A DNA stretch of 64,000 bases from Levilactobacillus zymae DSM 19395 (GCF_001434115.1 NZ_AZDW01000013.1:1-64000); one strand, 5' to 3'. Shown: positions 35,814 through 45,883, numbered from the stretch's first letter. Notes: generated from the letters alone by a model not told the origin. Made by a program: numbers and translations.

Positions 35814-35879
35814 CTTCCAGTAGTCATTTTACGGCGACTGAATATTTAATATCTAGTGGAAAAGGAGTTGTTGAAGGTT

Positions 35880-36086
35880 ATGAGTAATCGGATGGAGATC
35901 TTGGCAGAATACCGCCAAGCTAATACGCAATTAGCGACGTTAAAGGAAAAGGAAGCTGTTGGGATCCACTCAGGCACAGAAACGGTTAAAATCGAGCCCC
36001 GGTACGGCGAAGAAATGACGTACCTGACCAATAAGTGCGCTCAGCTTGATATGATTCTGGAAGCAATGGCTGCTTCGGAAGATTAA
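35880..36086 (+). CDS. Small coiled-coil protein, unknown
   Basis: A 68-residue soluble protein not recognised by function. It is highly helical, with two stretches (RMEILAEYRQANTQLATLKEKE and YLTNKCAQLDMILEAMAA in separate halves) suggesting an antiparallel coiled coil around a central SGTETVKIEPRYG turn. ATG at 35880 follows AAAAGGAG; an in-frame GTG at 35856 lies before that site. It has its own promoter and a shared terminator. The good translation signals support a real gene. Confidence 0.7.
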   Translation: MSNRMEILAEYRQANTQLATLKEKEAVGIHSGTETVKIEPRYGEEMTYLTNKCAQLDMILEAMAASED

Positions 36087-36102
36087 CCTAAAATTGATTC
36101 TA

Positions 36103-36143
36103 AAAATCCGCACCTCCCATTTTCGGAGGTACGGATTTTTTTG
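36103..36143. terminator. Bidirectional terminator between the small gene and dagK
   Basis: AAAATCCGCACCTCC pairs with GGAGGTACGGATTTT around a 7-nt loop, with T-runs on both strands. It serves the plus-strand small gene and the minus-strand dagK, which ends at 36150. Confidence 0.9.
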
Positions 36144-36149
36144 ATGATG

Positions 36150-37112
36150 TTAAAGGGTCACGTCGATCCAGAAGGGGTACTGTTGTAACCCCACGTAAAC
36201 GTCGAAGAACCGGCCACCCATTTCTTCGCCGTCTAATTGGCCGTATTCGATGGCCGGCACGGTCAGGTGGAGATTAGTCGCGGTGTAGTAGTGAACTGCC
36301 TTAGACGTCAAATGACGCTTAAATACCAGGCGTAAGGCCAGCCAGATCAACTTAAGGAAGTTAGGCTTTTCAATTACGACCAGGTGGAGCTGGTGATCCG
36401 TCAACGTGGCGTGGGGCACGATGCCCACACCCCCGCCGAAGTAGGGGTGGTTGGTCGTTGTGACCAGAAAGGCGTTGGGGTAAATATCGCGTTGATTATT
36501 GACGTGCACGGTGAGCGTAAATCCCGATTGGTTATAATAAACGCTCAGGGCAGAAGCCAGATAGGACAGCGACCCCAGGTGATGCTTGTTGAGCCACACC
36601 TTGGCCTTTGATTGATTCGCTTGAGCAATGATGCTAGCGTCGAACCCGATTCCCAGATTATTGGTGAAGACGCCGCGTTCCTGCTTGATGGTTTCGTTGT
36701 AGTTACCCACGTCGTAAAGGGTTGCGTGGGTGCAGTGAATAATCTGATCGAGCGCCTGGGACCAGTCGTGGGCCATGCCGGCACCGCGGGCGAAGTCGTT
36801 GCCCGAGCCAACGGGTAGGTAGGCGACGGGAATCAAATGCTGCCGGTGTTCATGGGTCAGCCCGTTGATGACTTCGTGTAAGGTGCCATCACCGCCCACG
36901 GCAAGGACCACCCAATCGTTGGAACCGGTATCAGGCAGGTGCTTAGCAAACTGTTCGCTTAAGAGGATAGCGTGATTAGCATACTCGGAAACCGCCACCT
37001 GATAGGTGACCGCCGCGGCATCCAGGCGTTCTTTGATTTGGGGCCACAGGGTACCGGCACGACCACTCCCCGCATGCTCGTTTAAGATAATATAGTACTG
37101 GACACTCACCAT
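36150..37112 (-). CDS. dagK: Diacylglycerol kinase family lipid kinase
   Basis: A 320-residue soluble lipid kinase of the DagK/YegS family that phosphorylates diacylglycerol to phosphatidate, returning the lipid left by lipoteichoic acid synthesis to phospholipid metabolism. Motifs: LNEHAGSGRAG, the nucleotide-binding GGDGTLHEVINGL, and GSGNDFARG. The C terminus has the beta-sandwich DGE motif (QLDGEEMGG). The ATG at 37112 follows GAGAGGAG on the minus strand. It is transcribed toward the convergent terminator at 36103-36143. Confidence 0.92.
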   Translation of the reverse strand: MVSVQYYIILNEHAGSGRAGTLWPQIKERLDAAAVTYQVAVSEYANHAILLSEQFAKHLPDTGSNDWVVLAVGGDGTLHEVINGLTHEHRQHLIPVAYLPVGSGNDFARGAGMAHDWSQALDQIIHCTHATLYDVGNYNETIKQERGVFTNNLGIGFDASIIAQANQSKAKVWLNKHHLGSLSYLASALSVYYNQSGFTLTVHVNNQRDIYPNAFLVTTTNHPYFGGGVGIVPHATLTDHQLHLVVIEKPNFLKLIWLALRLVFKRHLTSKAVHYYTATNLHLTVPAIEYGQLDGEEMGGRFFDVYVGLQQYPFWIDVTL

Positions 37113-37221
37113 ACTGCTCCTCTCAATTTTTTTCTCTCTTATTATAACGAACTTTTTTTCACGTGCCTAGTCATTCCGTAAGAACTTTGACGGGACGTAA
37201 GAAATCGGGCCGGATTTCAGC

Positions 37222-37248
37222 AAAAAAGGCCGAGACAAACGTCCCGGT
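37222..37248 (-). terminator. Terminator after rnjA
   Basis: On the minus strand, CCGGGAC, loop GTTT, GTCTCGG, then CCTTTTTT. It separates rnjA from dagK. Confidence 0.8.
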
Positions 37249-37264
37249 CTTCAGCGTAAAATCG

Positions 37265-38944
37265 TTATTTCGTCATGATAAACATCGGTAAGATCATCGG
37301 GTGACGTTCCGTCTTCTCGAACAAGAAGTTTTGCAGATCGTCGATGACCGCGTTGCGAATCGAGGCTTCGGTTGCCTTAGGGTTCCGCATCGCACGGCGG
37401 ATGGTCTGGAAGACCCGCCGACGACCCTCGTTAAGGAGTTCGCCGGATTCACGCATGTAGACAAAACCACGTGATAACAGATCGGGTCCCGCTTTGATTT
37501 CTTGATTCTTGAGGTCGATGGTGGCCACGACGACCACTAAGCCTTCTTCGGAAAGCAGTTGCCGGTCGCGGAGCACCACGTTACCAATGTCGCCAATGCC
37601 GGAACCGTCGATGTAGACGTCCCCAGCGGCGAAGTGACCGGCGACCCGGGCAGAATCCTTGGTCAGGGCTAAAACGTCCCCGTTTTGAAGGATAAAGCTG
37701 TGGTCTAACGGCACACCGCATTGTTCAGCTAACTCGGTGTGAATCTTCAACATCCGATATTCCCCGTGAATCGGCATAAAGAATTTCGGTTGCATCAGCC
37801 GGAGCATCAGCTTCTGTTCTTCTTGACCACCGTGACCGGAGGTGTGGATGTTGTTGACCTTCCCGTGAATGACCGTGGCACCGGCTTCTTCCAGTTCGTT
37901 GATCACTCGGTTCACGGAAATCGTGTTCCCGGGAATCGGGTTACTGGAGAAGACCACCGTGTCGCCCGGCTGAATCGAAATCTGCCGGTGCGTTCCGTTG
38001 GCAATCCGGGAAAGGGCGGCCATGGGTTCCCCCTGAGACCCGGTACACAGAATCATGACCTTGTCCGCAGGAAGGGAACGAATGGCGTTGGCATCCACTA
38101 ACGCGTCGTCGGGAATGTTCAAATAACCTAATTCCCGGCCGTTGACGATGGCGGCTTCCATGGAACGCCCGAAGACGGCAATCTTACGACCGTGGGCTAA
38201 CGCCGTTTCACAGGCCGTTTCAATCCGCGAGATGTTGGAAGCGAAGGTGGCAAAAATGACCCGGCCTTGCACTTGATCAAAAATCCGGCGAATTGATTTA
38301 CCGACCCATTTTTCGGATTTGGTCCAAATTGGGCGTTCGGCGTTGGTGCTGTCGGACATTAGGCAGAGCACACCTTCTGCCCCCAGCTTCGCCATCTTTT
38401 GAAGATCAGGCGGCTGGTTGGTAACGGGGGTTAAGTCGAACTTATAGTCCCCAGTTTCGACGATGGTTCCGACCGGCGTGTGGACCGCAATCCCTAACGT
38501 ATCCGGAATGGAGTGCGTGGTCCGGAAGAACGAAACGCTCATTTTGCGGAACTTAAGCACCGTATCATCGTCAATTGTGTGTAGTTCAGTTGATTTAAGT
38601 AATCCGTGTTCTTCGAGTTTGTTCTTAATCAAGGCCAACGCTAAAGGACCCGCGTAAACCGGAACATTAAGAGCCTGGAGCAAATAAGGAATACCGCCAA
38701 TGTGGTCTTCGTGGCCGTGGGTGATCACTAGCGCCTTGATCTTGGATTGGTTCTCAACGAGATATTGATAATCGGGAATCACATAGTCGATCCCTAATAA
38801 TTCGTCCTCGGGAAATTTGATCCCGGCATCAATCAAGATGATTTCATCTTGGAATTGAATCCCGTAAGTGTTTTTCCCGATTTCACCTAATCCACCCACG
38901 CCAAAGATAGCAGTTTCGTTATTTTTGACGTTTAACTTGTTCAT
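37265..38944 (-). CDS. rnjA: Ribonuclease J1
   Basis: Metallo-beta-lactamase/beta-CASP ribonuclease with endo- and 5'-3' exonuclease activity, central to mRNA decay. Visible motifs are [17 protein letters not shown] (zinc site), the ETGDYKFD region, a beta-CASP segment with STNAERP, and [17 protein letters not shown]. The length of 559 residues is that of RNase J1. The ATG overlaps the stop of rpoY by 4 nt (ATGA), a conserved pairing in Firmicutes. A second RNase J is encoded at 59585. Confidence 0.96.
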   Translation of the reverse strand: MNKLNVKNNETAIFGVGGLGEIGKNTYGIQFQDEIILIDAGIKFPEDELLGIDYVIPDYQYLVENQSKIKALVITHGHEDHIGGIPYLLQALNVPVYAGPLALALIKNKLEEHGLLKSTELHTIDDDTVLKFRKMSVSFFRTTHSIPDTLGIAVHTPVGTIVETGDYKFDLTPVTNQPPDLQKMAKLGAEGVLCLMSDSTNAERPIWTKSEKWVGKSIRRIFDQVQGRVIFATFASNISRIETACETALAHGRKIAVFGRSMEAAIVNGRELGYLNIPDDALVDANAIRSLPADKVMILCTGSQGEPMAALSRIANGTHRQISIQPGDTVVFSSNPIPGNTISVNRVINELEEAGATVIHGKVNNIHTSGHGGQEEQKLMLRLMQPKFFMPIHGEYRMLKIHTELAEQCGVPLDHSFILQNGDVLALTKDSARVAGHFAAGDVYIDGSGIGDIGNVVLRDRQLLSEEGLVVVVATIDLKNQEIKAGPDLLSRGFVYMRESGELLNEGRRRVFQTIRRAMRNPKATEASIRNAVIDDLQNFLFEKTERHPMILPMFIMTK

Positions 38945-39159
38945 TCAGTGAACTCCGTTAATTTAAAATTTGGTTCCTTTTGTTCATAAGCCAGGGTGTC
39001 CCCCTCGATGGCTTCAATGAACTCAATATTGTGGTCCGTATGCGCTTCAACTAAAGCCCGGGCTTCAACTTCCGTCGGGGCTTCAAGGTAAAGTGCGTGG
39101 GTATCCTCGCGCTTAGGATTCCGTTTCATGTCTTCTTGGTAATAAACTTTGTAAATCAC
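38941..39159 (-). CDS. rpoY: DNA-directed RNA polymerase epsilon subunit
   Basis: A 72-residue RNA polymerase accessory subunit (formerly DUF1447/YkzG) found in Firmicutes. The family start IYKVYYQED and the [15 protein letters not shown] helix are clear. GTG at 39159 is the probable start, 8 nt after AAGGAG; an in-frame TTG two codons upstream is less well spaced. Translationally coupled to rnjA by a 4-nt overlap. Confidence 0.93.
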   Translation of the reverse strand: MIYKVYYQEDMKRNPKREDTHALYLEAPTEVEARALVEAHTDHNIEFIEAIEGDTLAYEQKEPNFKLTEFTE

Positions 39160-39265
39160 TAACAAGACTCCTTTTCTATAGTAGATTTGATCTGACCGTG
39201 AAAAAGCGCCAAATCAGTTTTTTGATCTTTCCGAACTGCGGGTTGCTTACACAACAATTAGCACA

Positions 39266-39294
39266 ATTTTAGCATAGTTTTGGCGAATTGTATA
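39266..39294 (-). promoter_or_regulatory. Promoter for rpoY-rnjA
   Basis: On the minus strand TATACA, 17-nt spacer, TAAAAT, with an extended TGC in front of the -10. Confidence 0.65.
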
Positions 39295-39318
39295 GAATTA
39301 CCCCTAGACGACAATTCA

Positions 39319-39327
39319 TGCTATGAT
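39319..39327 (+). promoter_or_regulatory. Extended -10 promoter for the membrane protein at 39360
   Basis: TGCTATGAT, an extended -10 element 33 nt upstream of the gene, with no convincing -35. It is back to back with the rpoY-rnjA promoter. Confidence 0.5.
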
Positions 39328-39359
39328 AATTGTAAGAAAACCGGAACGGAGGGACTGAG

Positions 39360-39857
39360 ATGGCTTTAGGAATTGAGATTCTCATTGGCGTGATCATCGC
39401 CTGGGGCGTATACGTGTTGATTCACCGGACGGTCGTTCAACGGGCGACGCGGATCGTTCGTCGCTCGGCACAAACGGAGACGGACGTCGCGGTGACTGCC
39501 GCGATTCAACGGCTGGTGAACGATAAGGTGTTGACGGCTGCGGAAAGTCAGCTGAGTCCCTCCGAAACCGTGGCGGACGTGTGGGGACGGGGCGTGATGG
39601 CCTTTGAATACACGTTAGCGGTGGGACTGGCGACCGAGCATCAGGTACCGCAACTAGAACGGGCTTTAAATGAAGCGTTAGCCAGTTACAGTGCGGATCA
39701 CCAGGTCAAAGCCGTCATCGCGGGTTCGGCGTTCGTGGTCAGCGACATTTGGGTCTACGAGGATCGGTTACATCTCGATGTGGCTTATCTGATGAACGAA
39801 TCCACCGTGGAATACTTGAAGGATCTGAAAAAGTTGAACGATCCAGCTGTTCAATGA
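39360..39857 (+). CDS. Membrane-anchored protein, unknown
   Basis: A 165-residue protein I do not recognise. Residues about 4-21 form one transmembrane segment (GIEILIGVIIAWGVYVLI), followed by a basic stretch (RATRIVRRS) that places the rest in the cytoplasm. The soluble part is alpha/beta with no known motif; the C terminus includes VIAGSAFVVSDIWVYEDRLHLDVAYL. It starts with ATG after GGAGG and is a single-gene unit ending at a bidirectional terminator. Probably a lactobacillus-specific family. Confidence 0.75.
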   Translation: MALGIEILIGVIIAWGVYVLIHRTVVQRATRIVRRSAQTETDVAVTAAIQRLVNDKVLTAAESQLSPSETVADVWGRGVMAFEYTLAVGLATEHQVPQLERALNEALASYSADHQVKAVIAGSAFVVSDIWVYEDRLHLDVAYLMNESTVEYLKDLKKLNDPAVQ

Positions 39858-39895
39858 TGCACAAGATCGTCTATATAATGGAAGAAAAAATTAAA

Positions 39896-39932
39896 GGGCG
39901 TACCCAATTCTAAGATTGGATGCGCCCGTTTT
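39896..39932. terminator. Bidirectional terminator between the membrane protein and def
   Basis: GGGCG...CCCAAT pairs with ATTGG...CGCCC with small internal loops, T-rich on both sides. It serves the plus-strand gene and the minus-strand def. Confidence 0.8.
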
Positions 39933-39951
39933 AATTGGTGAAATAAAATAC

Positions 39952-40518
39952 TTAGTCGATCATGACCATGTCGTCATCGCGACCGAAGGGTTGGTCTTGG
40001 TCGATGTGGTCGTAGAACAAGATGCCGTGTAAATGGTCGATTTCGTGTTGGCAAACGATGGCTGGATAGTTCTTTAAACGAACTTGATGCTTTTCCCCGT
40101 TGACGTCGTAGTACCGTAAGGTGATCCGGTCGTGACGGGGCACGAAGCCGGGGACGTCCTTGTCGACGGACAAGCAACCTTCGCCCTCAGTCAACGCGCC
40201 GTTTTGAACGGATTCGGAGATGATGACGGGGTTGATGATCACGTCGGTGAAGGGGGACTTCCCGCCTTCTTCGGGTGCGGGAACCAGCACGGAGGCCATT
40301 TTCTTGGAAACGCCCACTTGTGGTGCCGCTAAGCCTACGCCGGCCCGTAAGCCGTATTTCTTACATTGTTCTGGATCTTGAGAAACCACTAAGTATTCCA
40401 TTAAGTCTTTTGCCAGTTGTTGGTCTTCTGCAGACAACGGAAAGGTCACGTCGGCAGCTTCTTGGCGTAAAACCGGGTCGCCGTCACGGACAATATCTTT
40501 CATTAAGAACAAGGACAT
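39952..40518 (-). CDS. def: Peptide deformylase
   Basis: Metalloenzyme that removes the formyl group from nascent proteins. All three motifs are present: GVGLAAPQVG, EGCLSV (metal Cys) and QHEIDHLHG (two metal His and catalytic Glu). The 188 residues and the insertion after motif 1 mark it as type 2, as in Gram-positive bacteria. ATG at 40518 follows GGAGGT on the minus strand. Single gene convergent with the membrane-protein gene. Confidence 0.97.
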   Translation of the reverse strand: MSLFLMKDIVRDGDPVLRQEAADVTFPLSAEDQQLAKDLMEYLVVSQDPEQCKKYGLRAGVGLAAPQVGVSKKMASVLVPAPEEGGKSPFTDVIINPVIISESVQNGALTEGEGCLSVDKDVPGFVPRHDRITLRYYDVNGEKHQVRLKNYPAIVCQHEIDHLHGILFYDHIDQDQPFGRDDDMVMID

Positions 40519-40585
40519 TACCTCCGAGAATTAATCATAGTTACCATTCATTTTAGCATAATTGGTCAATAAAATGAAATGAAAA

Positions 40586-40604
40586 GAAAACGGTTTCCGT
40601 TTTC
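40586..40604 (+). promoter_or_regulatory. Cre-like palindrome upstream of pdhA
   Basis: GAAAACGG-TTT-CCGTTTTC is a perfect inverted repeat. It is close to the cre consensus but lacks the T of the TG and the final W, so CcpA or another LacI-family protein could bind. TATAAT at 40651-40656 is the probable -10 of the pdh operon, with no strong -35. Confidence 0.55.
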
Positions 40605-40789
40605 AAAAAAATCCTAAATCCAGAAATCATAGATTTCATAAGGGATTAGCTATAATTGCCGAATTTATCCTAATGAAAGGGCTTGCAACCTTTATGAAAA
40701 GATGTTACTTTATAAACGTAGTCAGGAAACGCAACGTTGACTCACCTTTAGTTAACAATTTCATATCAAGTGAAAGGAAAGTGTTACTT

Positions 40790-41905
40790 ATGGCTAATGG
40801 AAGCAAACAGATTGTAGACTTTGCCAAGATCAAAGCTACGATGGCCGATCCTTACAAGCACCCGGTTCAAGTCATTGACCGGGAAGGGAAGGTTGTCAAT
40901 CCCGACATCTTAGCAAAATATTCAGATGATCAACTGGTTGACTTCATGAAGAAGATGGTTTGGGAGCGGACACTGCACGAACAAACCATGAACTTCTCGC
41001 GTCAAGGCCGTCTGGGTTTCTACGCGCCAACTGCTGGTGAGGAAGCAAGTGAAATGGGTAGTGTGACTGCCTTTAAGGAACAAGATTTCTTAGCACCTGC
41101 TTACCGTGATTTACCACAAATGATTCAACACGGCACAACTGTTGCAAAAGGTTTCTTATGGTCCAAGGGTCACGTCGAAGGAAACATTCATGAAAACAAA
41201 AACATGCTGTTTCCACAGATTATCATCGGCGCCCAATACGTTGAAACGGCGGGCGTTGCCTTAGGGATTAAGAAGAATAAAGATAAGGACCGCGTGGCCT
41301 TTGTCTACACTGGTGATGGTGGGACGTCACAGGGTGACTGGTATGAAGGGGTTAACTTCACCAGCGCCTTCCAAGCACCAGCAGTGTTCTTCGTTCAAAA
41401 CAACGGCTGGGCAATTTCCGTGCCACGGTACAAGCAAACCGCAGCGGAAACCTTAGCTCAAAAGGCCGTTGCCATGGGTGTTCCTTCCGTACAAGTTGAC
41501 GGGATGGATATCGTGGCGGTTCACGAAGTCTCTAAGTTAGCACGGGAATACGCCGCTGCTGGCAACGGGCCAGTGGTCATCGAAACGTTAACTTACCGGT
41601 TCGGTGCTCACTCCTCCGCGGGTGATGATCCTTCGCGTTACCGGACCAAGGAAGAAGAAAAGCCATGGTTCGACGCCGATCCATTAATTCGGATGCGCAA
41701 GGTCTTAACCGACAAGAAGCTTTGGTCACAAGATCAAGAAGACAAGTTGGTTGAACAGTATAAGGACGACTTCAAGGAAGCTATGAAGGAAGCCGAAGCA
41801 GCTCCTGCTCAAAAGGTTTCCGACTTCCTGAAGTGGACTTACAACGTTCCTACTCCAAGTGTGAAGAAGCAAATTGCAGAATTTGAAGCAAAGGAGTCGA
41901 AGTAA
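40790..41905 (+). CDS. pdhA: Pyruvate dehydrogenase E1 component, alpha subunit
   Basis: TPP-dependent decarboxylase subunit of the pyruvate dehydrogenase complex. It has the TPP motif GDGGTSQGDWYEGVNF ending in NNGWAIS and the phosphorylation-loop-like region HSSAGDDPSRYR. ATG at 40790 (371 residues) gives the normal N terminus and follows AAAGGA; the frame extends upstream to 40673, but the extra part is not PdhA-like. First gene of pdhABCD, with codon use more T-rich than its neighbours, as in highly expressed genes. Confidence 0.96.
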   Translation: MANGSKQIVDFAKIKATMADPYKHPVQVIDREGKVVNPDILAKYSDDQLVDFMKKMVWERTLHEQTMNFSRQGRLGFYAPTAGEEASEMGSVTAFKEQDFLAPAYRDLPQMIQHGTTVAKGFLWSKGHVEGNIHENKNMLFPQIIIGAQYVETAGVALGIKKNKDKDRVAFVYTGDGGTSQGDWYEGVNFTSAFQAPAVFFVQNNGWAISVPRYKQTAAETLAQKAVAMGVPSVQVDGMDIVAVHEVSKLAREYAAAGNGPVVIETLTYRFGAHSSAGDDPSRYRTKEEEKPWFDADPLIRMRKVLTDKKLWSQDQEDKLVEQYKDDFKEAMKEAEAAPAQKVSDFLKWTYNVPTPSVKKQIAEFEAKESK

Positions 41906-41907
41906 TC

Positions 41908-42885
41908 ATGGCTAAAATGACGTACATTAAAGCGATCACTTCTGGACTAGATCAAGTCTTAAACGATGATCCAAAGACTCTGATCTTCGGTGAAGATGTT
42001 GGGAAAAACGGTGGTGTGTTCCGGACGACTGTCGGCTTGCAAGACAAGTACGGCGAAGACCGGGTCTTCGATACGCCATTAGCTGAATCCGGAATTTTAG
42101 GATTAGCCATTGGGTTAGCTTTGACCGGTTGGCGGCCAATCCCCGAAATCCAATTCATGGGCTTCACGTTCGAAGCCATGGATGGGATCGTGGGCCAGTT
42201 AGCCCGGGATCACTACCGCTTCGGGGGCACTAAGAACTTCCCAGTCACGATCCGGACACCATTTGGTGGGGGGACTCATACCGCCGAAATGCATGCGGAT
42301 AACCTGGAAAACTACTTTGTTAGCACCCCAGGGCTGCGGGTGGTTACCCCAGCTAACCCTTACGATGCCAAAGGAATGATTATCTCCGCGGTTGAAAGTG
42401 ACGATCCGGTTCTCTTCATGGAAAACCTGAAGCTTTACCGGTCCATGAAGGACGAAGTGCCCGATGACAAGTACACGGTGCCGTTGGATTCCGCTAAGGT
42501 CGTTCGCGAAGGTAAGGATATTACCATCGTGGCTTACAGTGCCGAAGTTAACGAATCCTTGAAGGCCGCCGATGCCTTGGCTAAGGACAACATCGATGCC
42601 GAAGTCATTGACTTACGCTCCTTGTCACCAATCGACACCGACACCATCTTTGCTTCTATCGATAAGACCCACAAGGTCGTTGTCGTTCAAGAAGCCCAAA
42701 AGATGGCCGGGGTTGGAGCCCAAGTGGCTTCCGACATCGCCGAAGAAAAGATTATGTCCCTGGATGCGCCAATCGGTCGGGTTGCGGCCCCAGATAGCGT
42801 TTACCCATTTGCCCAAGCTGAAAACGATTGGATTCCGAACGCGGATGACATCGAAGCTAAGGCTCGCGACATTTTCAACTACTAA
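41908..42885 (+). CDS. pdhB: Pyruvate dehydrogenase E1 component, beta subunit
   Basis: Partner of PdhA in the E1 heterotetramer; it carries the catalytic transketolase-pyrimidine and C-terminal domains. The segments FGEDVGKNGGVFRTTVGL, DTPLAESGILGLAIGLA and VIDLRSLSPIDTDTI are characteristic. It is 325 residues long and begins 2 nt after pdhA. A 78-nt gap before pdhC contains a small hairpin, ATGTGGG-TGACAT-CCTACAT, which might separate the E1 and E2/E3 parts of the mRNA. Confidence 0.97.
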   Translation: MAKMTYIKAITSGLDQVLNDDPKTLIFGEDVGKNGGVFRTTVGLQDKYGEDRVFDTPLAESGILGLAIGLALTGWRPIPEIQFMGFTFEAMDGIVGQLARDHYRFGGTKNFPVTIRTPFGGGTHTAEMHADNLENYFVSTPGLRVVTPANPYDAKGMIISAVESDDPVLFMENLKLYRSMKDEVPDDKYTVPLDSAKVVREGKDITIVAYSAEVNESLKAADALAKDNIDAEVIDLRSLSPIDTDTIFASIDKTHKVVVVQEAQKMAGVGAQVASDIAEEKIMSLDAPIGRVAAPDSVYPFAQAENDWIPNADDIEAKARDIFNY

Positions 42886-42963
42886 TTTTAAAATAAACTC
42901 AAAAACAAAAAAATACGATGTGGGTGACATCCTACATTATGATGAAAGAAAGGAAGTTTTCCC

Positions 42964-44280
42964 ATGGCTTATACGTTCAAACTCCCGGAGCTTGGTGAAG
43001 GGATGGCCGAAGGCGAAATTTCTTCATGGCTAGTTAAAGAAGGCGACCAAGTTAAGGAAGACGATACGTTAGTCGAAATCCAAAACGATAAGTCGGTTTC
43101 GGAATTGCCATCGCCCGTAAATGGTACCGTTTCCCAAATTGTTGCGCAAGAAGGTGACACCGTTGAAATTGGTGATCCCCTGATTGTGATTGATGACGGT
43201 TCAGACACGCCTGCCGACTTAGGTAAGGGTGGCGACGCCAAGGAAGAAGCTGCGCCCGCCGAAGAGGCCGCACCAGCTGCTACTGAGACGGCTGCTCCTG
43301 CCCCAGCCGCCGCAACCGGCGTACCCGCAGCCTCCGACCCGAACAAGTTAGTGATGGCCATGCCATCCGTGCGGCAATACGCCCGTGACAAGGACGTGGA
43401 CATTACCTTGGTCACCCCAACTGGGAACCATGGTCAAGTCTTAAAGGCCGACATCGATAACTTCAACGGTGCTGCTGCACCGGCTAAGGCCGCTGCGCCA
43501 GCTGCTGCCGCAGCCCCAGCTGCCACTAAGAGTGCTGCTGGTGGTGCCATCAAGCCTTGGCAAGCTGATCGTCCTGATCTGGAGACGCGTGAACCAATGT
43601 CACCAATGCGGAAGATCATTGCGAAGAGCATGCGGACTTCCAAGGACATTTCGCCACACGTTACCTCGTTTGACGAAGTTGAAGTTTCTAAGTTGATGGC
43701 TAACCGGAAGAAGTACAAGCAAGCTGCCGCTGACCGCGACATTCACTTGACCTTCTTACCTTACATTGTGAAGGCTTTGGTTGCTGTGATGAAGGACTTC
43801 CCTGAAATCAACGCTTCGATCGACGACACGACTCAAGAAATCGTCTACAAGCACTACTACAACATCGGGATTGCGACGAACACGGATCACGGGCTGTACG
43901 TGCCAAACATCAAGGCGGCGGATTCTAAGGGTATGTTCCAAATCGCCAAGGAAATCACCGAAAACACCCAAGCCGCTTACGACAACAAGTTGTCGCCAGC
44001 TTCCATGGCCGGTGGTTCCATTACCATCAGTAACGTGGGCTCCATCGGTGGTGGCTGGTTCACGCCAGTTATCAACCAACCTGAAGTAGCAATCTTAGGG
44101 GTTGGCCGGATTGAAAAGGCACCGTACGTCAACGACGATGGCGACATTGTGGTTGGTCGGATGCTGAAACTTTCCTTGAGTTACGATCACCGTTTAATCG
44201 ATGGTGCCTTAGCTCAAAACATTTTGAACGAAATGAAAGCATTGCTGCATGATCCAGAAATGCTGTTAATGGAAGGATGA
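42964..44280 (+). CDS. pdhC: Dihydrolipoamide acetyltransferase (E2)
   Basis: Core of the pyruvate dehydrogenase complex. One N-terminal lipoyl domain with the lipoylated Lys in [10 protein letters not shown] (about residue 43), an Ala/Pro-rich linker, a peripheral subunit-binding domain ([15 protein letters not shown]), a second Ala-rich linker, and the catalytic domain ending in [12 protein letters not shown] with the active-site His. It has a single lipoyl domain and 438 residues. The linkers are typical flexible swinging arms. Confidence 0.97.
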   Translation: MAYTFKLPELGEGMAEGEISSWLVKEGDQVKEDDTLVEIQNDKSVSELPSPVNGTVSQIVAQEGDTVEIGDPLIVIDDGSDTPADLGKGGDAKEEAAPAEEAAPAATETAAPAPAAATGVPAASDPNKLVMAMPSVRQYARDKDVDITLVTPTGNHGQVLKADIDNFNGAAAPAKAAAPAAAAAPAATKSAAGGAIKPWQADRPDLETREPMSPMRKIIAKSMRTSKDISPHVTSFDEVEVSKLMANRKKYKQAAADRDIHLTFLPYIVKALVAVMKDFPEINASIDDTTQEIVYKHYYNIGIATNTDHGLYVPNIKAADSKGMFQIAKEITENTQAAYDNKLSPASMAGGSITISNVGSIGGGWFTPVINQPEVAILGVGRIEKAPYVNDDGDIVVGRMLKLSLSYDHRLIDGALAQNILNEMKALLHDPEMLLMEG

Positions 44281-44287
44281 TCGAAAT

Positions 44288-45715
44288 ATGGCAGATGTTG
44301 AAAAAAAGGATACCGTCATCATTGGTGCCGGCCCCGGCGGTTACGTCGCTGCAATTCGGGCTTCAGAATTAGGCCAAAAGGTTACGCTGGTCGAAAAGTC
44401 TGACACCGTTGGTGGGGTATGTTTGAACGTTGGCTGTGTTCCTTCCAAGGCCTTAATCCAAGCTGGTCACCGCTTAGAGGCGGCCAACCATGGCGACCCT
44501 TACGGAATTACAACCCAACCCGCAACGATTGACTTTAAGAAGACCCAAGACTGGAAACAACACAAAGTGGTTGACCGGATGACCGGTGGGGTCAACATGT
44601 TGCTCAAGAAGCACCACGTTGACGTCGTAAACGGTGAAGCCGTCTTCTTAAGCGATACGCAATTGCGGATTATGCCAACCGGTGAAAAGCAATTCATGTC
44701 GACGGATACGGGTCGGACTTTCGAATTCAATAACTTGATTATTGCTTCCGGGAGTCACCCCATTGAAATCCCTGGCTTCAAGTTTGAAGGCCGGGTCATC
44801 GACTCCACTGGTGGGTTGAACTTACCAGAAATCCCTAAGGAATTCGTCGTGATTGGTGGGGGTTACGTTGGGACCGAATTAGCTGGCGCGTACGCGAGCT
44901 TAGGGTCACACGTGACGATCATTGAAGGAACGAAGTCCATTCTGCCTAACTTCGAAAAAGATATGGTTTCAGTTGTCCTGAAGAAGTTGAAGAAGAAGGG
45001 TGTTGACGTGATTACCAACGCCATGGCCAAGAGTTCTTCTCAAGACGACAACGGTGTGGCGGTCACCTACGCGGTGGACGGTAAGGAAACCACGATTAAG
45101 GCGGACTACTGCATGGTCACCGTTGGTCGGCGGGCAAATACCGATAACTTAGGCTTAGAATACACTAAGGTTGAGTTAGACGATCACGGTTTGGTCAAGG
45201 TGGATAACCAAGGCCGGACGGCTTCCGAACACATCTTCGCCGTTGGGGACATTGTGGCTGGGCCTGCCCTGGCACACAAGGCCTTCTACGAAGCCAAGAC
45301 GGCGGCCGGTGCCATTGCGGGCAAGAAGGTGGCCAACGATTACGTCAGTGTTCCGGCGGTCTGCTTCGCGGACCCAGAATTAGCAACGGTGGGTTACACG
45401 GCCGCCGAAGCTAAGGACAAGAACATTGCCGTGAAGACCGCGAAGTTCCCATTTGCCGGGAATGCTCGGGCGGTTTCACTGGACGAACCCGATGGCTTTG
45501 TTCGGTTCGTTTACACGGACGACGACAACAAGAACATCGTGGGGGCCCAAGTGGTTGGCCCTGAAGCCAGCACCATGGCTGGTGAATTGTCACTGATCGT
45601 TAACGGCGGCATGAACGTCGAAGACGTTGCCTTGACGATTCACCCACACCCAACCTTGAACGAACCAATTCAAGAAGCGGGCGACATTGCGTTGGGCTTC
45701 CCAACTCATCTGTAA
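44288..45715 (+). CDS. pdhD: Dihydrolipoamide dehydrogenase (E3)
   Basis: FAD/NAD flavoprotein that reoxidises lipoamide. FAD-binding GAGPGGYVAAIRASELG, redox-active disulfide GGVCLNVGCVPSK, NAD-binding GGGYVGTELAGAYASLG, and the C-terminal HPHPTLNEPIQEA with the catalytic His-Glu pair are all intact. It is 475 residues long, starts 7 nt after pdhC and ends at a strong terminator. Confidence 0.97.
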   Translation: MADVEKKDTVIIGAGPGGYVAAIRASELGQKVTLVEKSDTVGGVCLNVGCVPSKALIQAGHRLEAANHGDPYGITTQPATIDFKKTQDWKQHKVVDRMTGGVNMLLKKHHVDVVNGEAVFLSDTQLRIMPTGEKQFMSTDTGRTFEFNNLIIASGSHPIEIPGFKFEGRVIDSTGGLNLPEIPKEFVVIGGGYVGTELAGAYASLGSHVTIIEGTKSILPNFEKDMVSVVLKKLKKKGVDVITNAMAKSSSQDDNGVAVTYAVDGKETTIKADYCMVTVGRRANTDNLGLEYTKVELDDHGLVKVDNQGRTASEHIFAVGDIVAGPALAHKAFYEAKTAAGAIAGKKVANDYVSVPAVCFADPELATVGYTAAEAKDKNIAVKTAKFPFAGNARAVSLDEPDGFVRFVYTDDDNKNIVGAQVVGPEASTMAGELSLIVNGGMNVEDVALTIHPHPTLNEPIQEAGDIALGFPTHL

Positions 45716-45744
45716 ATCGATTTGAAGTTAGCTTAAACCTAGAG

Positions 45745-45779
45745 GAGAACAGCGGGCCACGACCCGCTGTTCTCTTTTT
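45745..45779 (+). terminator. Terminator after the pdh operon
   Basis: GAGAACAGCGGG, loop CCACGA, CCCGCTGTTCTC, then TTTTT: a perfect 12-bp stem. Confidence 0.95.
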
Positions 45780-45815
45780 GTGTCTTAAGAACCAGCGGGG
45801 GTGGCGGGCTGTGGC

Positions 45816-45843
45816 TTGCTATCCCGGCGGCATCACTTATAAT
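45816..45843 (+). promoter_or_regulatory. Promoter for the LDH-fold/UPF0223/phosphatase operon
   Basis: TTGCTA (45816-45821), 16-nt spacer, TATAAT (45838-45843). Confidence 0.72.
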
Positions 45844-45883
45844 GGGATTATGACGATAATTCAGAGAAAAGTGGAGGGGTTTA

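Noticed and set aside
39873-39878. TATAAT after the membrane-protein gene as a promoter
   Set aside because: No matching -35, and it would fire directly into a bidirectional terminator; a short transcript cannot be supported.
40586-40604. Intrinsic terminator upstream of pdhA
   Set aside because: On the plus strand the palindrome is followed by A and not T, and no gene ends just before it on either strand; an operator is more likely.
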